In this document: positions 33,220-33,715 of the stretch, piece after piece
How the letters are laid out: every line of letters begins with the position of its first letter
Position numbering within the stretch: the first letter of the stretch is position 1
Assembly (NCBI GenBank): GCA_007126035.1
Contig: SLCC01000085.1
Coordinates: forward strand, 1 to 33,715
Direction: 5' to 3'
DNA from: Gemmatimonadota bacterium
GTDB taxonomy: Bacteria > Gemmatimonadota > Gemmatimonadetes > Longimicrobiales > RSA9
Length of the DNA: 33,715 nucleotides
Notes under the pieces: model-generated
Told to the model about the DNA's origin: nothing
The model's database searches: none
Seen by the model: only the letters and a program-made list of their open reading frames with translations
Made by a program: the position numbers and the translations under genes

Positions 33220-33291
33220 ACGGTGGTGGTGGTCCGGGACGGAGACCGGGGCTGGCGCGTCGCCGGGTACTTCGTCCAGCCGGCAGGATAG
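33220..33291 (+). pseudogene. Possible 3' remnant of a DUF4019-like gene
   Basis: A 23-codon stretch before TAG 33289-33291 reads TVVVVRDGDRGWRVAGYFVQ, then PAG. The GWRV-[AS]-GY-[FY] ending is what I recall from the C-terminus of DUF4019-type small secreted proteins. Upstream in the frame there is no plausible start or domain, so this could be a relic of a decayed gene, or chance. The gap 33094-33387 has no other gene I can support. Confidence 0.3.
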
Positions 33292-33387
33292 CGGAGCGCG
33301 CGCCGGACGTGGTCGCCGGGCGTGGTTCGTGCAACGTGCGACCCGCGGCTTGATGGTCCAGTGTTCATTCGGCTCGGGAGGAGCGCG

Positions 33388-33639
33388 GTGCGATCGAAAC
33401 GATGGGATCAGTTGTCCCCCGGCAAGAAGGTACTTGTCATGCTGCTGACGTCCGTGCAGGTCTCACTGGCCGTCGCCGCCTGGACTGACCTGGCGCAGCG
33501 GCCGGCACGAGAGGTCAACGGCCGGAAGCGGACGTGGTCGGCCATCATCGCCATCAACTTCATCGGGCCGCTGCTGTACTTCCGCAAGGGCCGGCGGCGG
33601 GCAGGCCAGCGTCTGAGACCCTTCTCCGGTCGGGCGTAG
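33388..33639 (+). CDS. Small membrane protein, PLDc_N-like
   Basis: The GTG at 33388 has GGGAGGAG (33376-33383) at good spacing; an upstream ATG at 33322 lacks a site and adds unsupported residues. The 83-residue product has two hydrophobic segments, VLVMLLTSVQVSLAVAAW (about 13-30) and WSAIIAINFIGPLLYFRKGR (about 50-69). The second ends in the typical 'N-x-I-GP-x-x-Y-x-x-x-GR' of PLDc_N domains, which occur alone or at the start of cardiolipin synthases. The partner enzyme is not in view. The C-terminal tail is Arg/Gly-rich. Confidence 0.7.
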   Translation: MRSKRWDQLSPGKKVLVMLLTSVQVSLAVAAWTDLAQRPAREVNGRKRTWSAIIAINFIGPLLYFRKGRRRAGQRLRPFSGRA

Positions 33640-33685
33640 CCGCGCTGGGCGGGCTGGGGGGGGCTCCGGCCGGCACCAACCCGTG

Positions 33686-33715
33686 CCCCCGTGCCCCCCT
33701 GCCCCCCTGGCCCCC
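33686..33715 (-). other. G-quadruplex-forming C-tract repeat at the window's right edge
   Basis: Four C-runs (33686-33690, 33694-33699, 33702-33707, 33711-33715) of five or six bases, separated by two or three bases, read as a perfect four-tract quadruplex motif on the minus strand. It coincides with the end of the sequence, where assembly often breaks. Confidence 0.6.

Noticed and set aside
1-33715. tRNA, rRNA or riboswitch genes
   Set aside because: No cloverleaf, rRNA core or known riboswitch sequence was recognised by eye in the gaps; a covariance-model scan was not possible.

Overview
The window is GC-rich, with almost every wobble position G or C. It carries about 25 protein genes on both strands, with no rRNA, tRNA, phage or transposase gene that I could recognise. 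The gene repertoire includes beta-lactamase-fold serine hydrolases, an M16 protease, bactofilin, a royal-jelly/yellow-like beta-propeller, a GlcN6P-deaminase/PIG-L fusion and a DmsABC-type oxidoreductase. The outer-membrane-type lipoproteins and enzymes fit a Gram-negative, diderm environmental bacterium. Gemmatimonadota is my best guess from the overall style, but this is inference and not proven by any marker gene here. The right end runs into C-tracts and may be a contig edge.

Region 1 (1-4434) is an envelope and stress-like region. It holds the 5' end of a PPC/DUF296-like gene, an acidic conserved hypothetical, two tandem proline/acid-rich small lipoproteins, a YkuD L,D-transpeptidase whose catalytic Cys position is Ser, a DUF4142-like lipoprotein with a probable 3' frameshift, and a single-pass membrane protein. 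It is followed by a gene-free stretch filled with 7-bp and 9-bp tandem repeats. Region 2 (4435-10664) has an esterase lipoprotein translationally coupled to a phytol/dolichol-kinase-like membrane protein, then on the minus strand a YihY-family protein, an SLC13 permease with four TrkA_C domains, and a serine hydrolase lipoprotein.

Region 3 (10990-20508) has an M16 protease, an MRJP-like propeller divergent from a PAP2 phosphatase, the NagB/PIG-L fusion, a small methyltransferase paired with bactofilin, and a SnoaL-like secreted protein with a probable 3' frameshift. Region 4 (20523-24409) has a Slt70-like lytic transglycosylase, a tail-anchored HIRAN-like protein, and a PrmA-like methyltransferase whose N-terminus lacks a normal start codon.

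Region 5 (24379-33639) is a tight dmsABC operon for anaerobic (S/N-oxide or oxyanion) respiration. Divergent from it is a GAF-PAS-histidine kinase with a receiver domain that has lost its phospho-acceptor Asp. A second large serine hydrolase and a PLDc_N-like small membrane protein close the window. The most interesting signals are the Ser-variant L,D-transpeptidase with a perfect dyad at its start codon, the composite 7-mer/9-mer repeat element with a second dispersed copy, the membrane-anchored HIRAN-like protein, and the degenerate receiver. Three genes appear to carry single-base frame changes; whether these are real mutations or assembly errors cannot be decided from the sequence alone.
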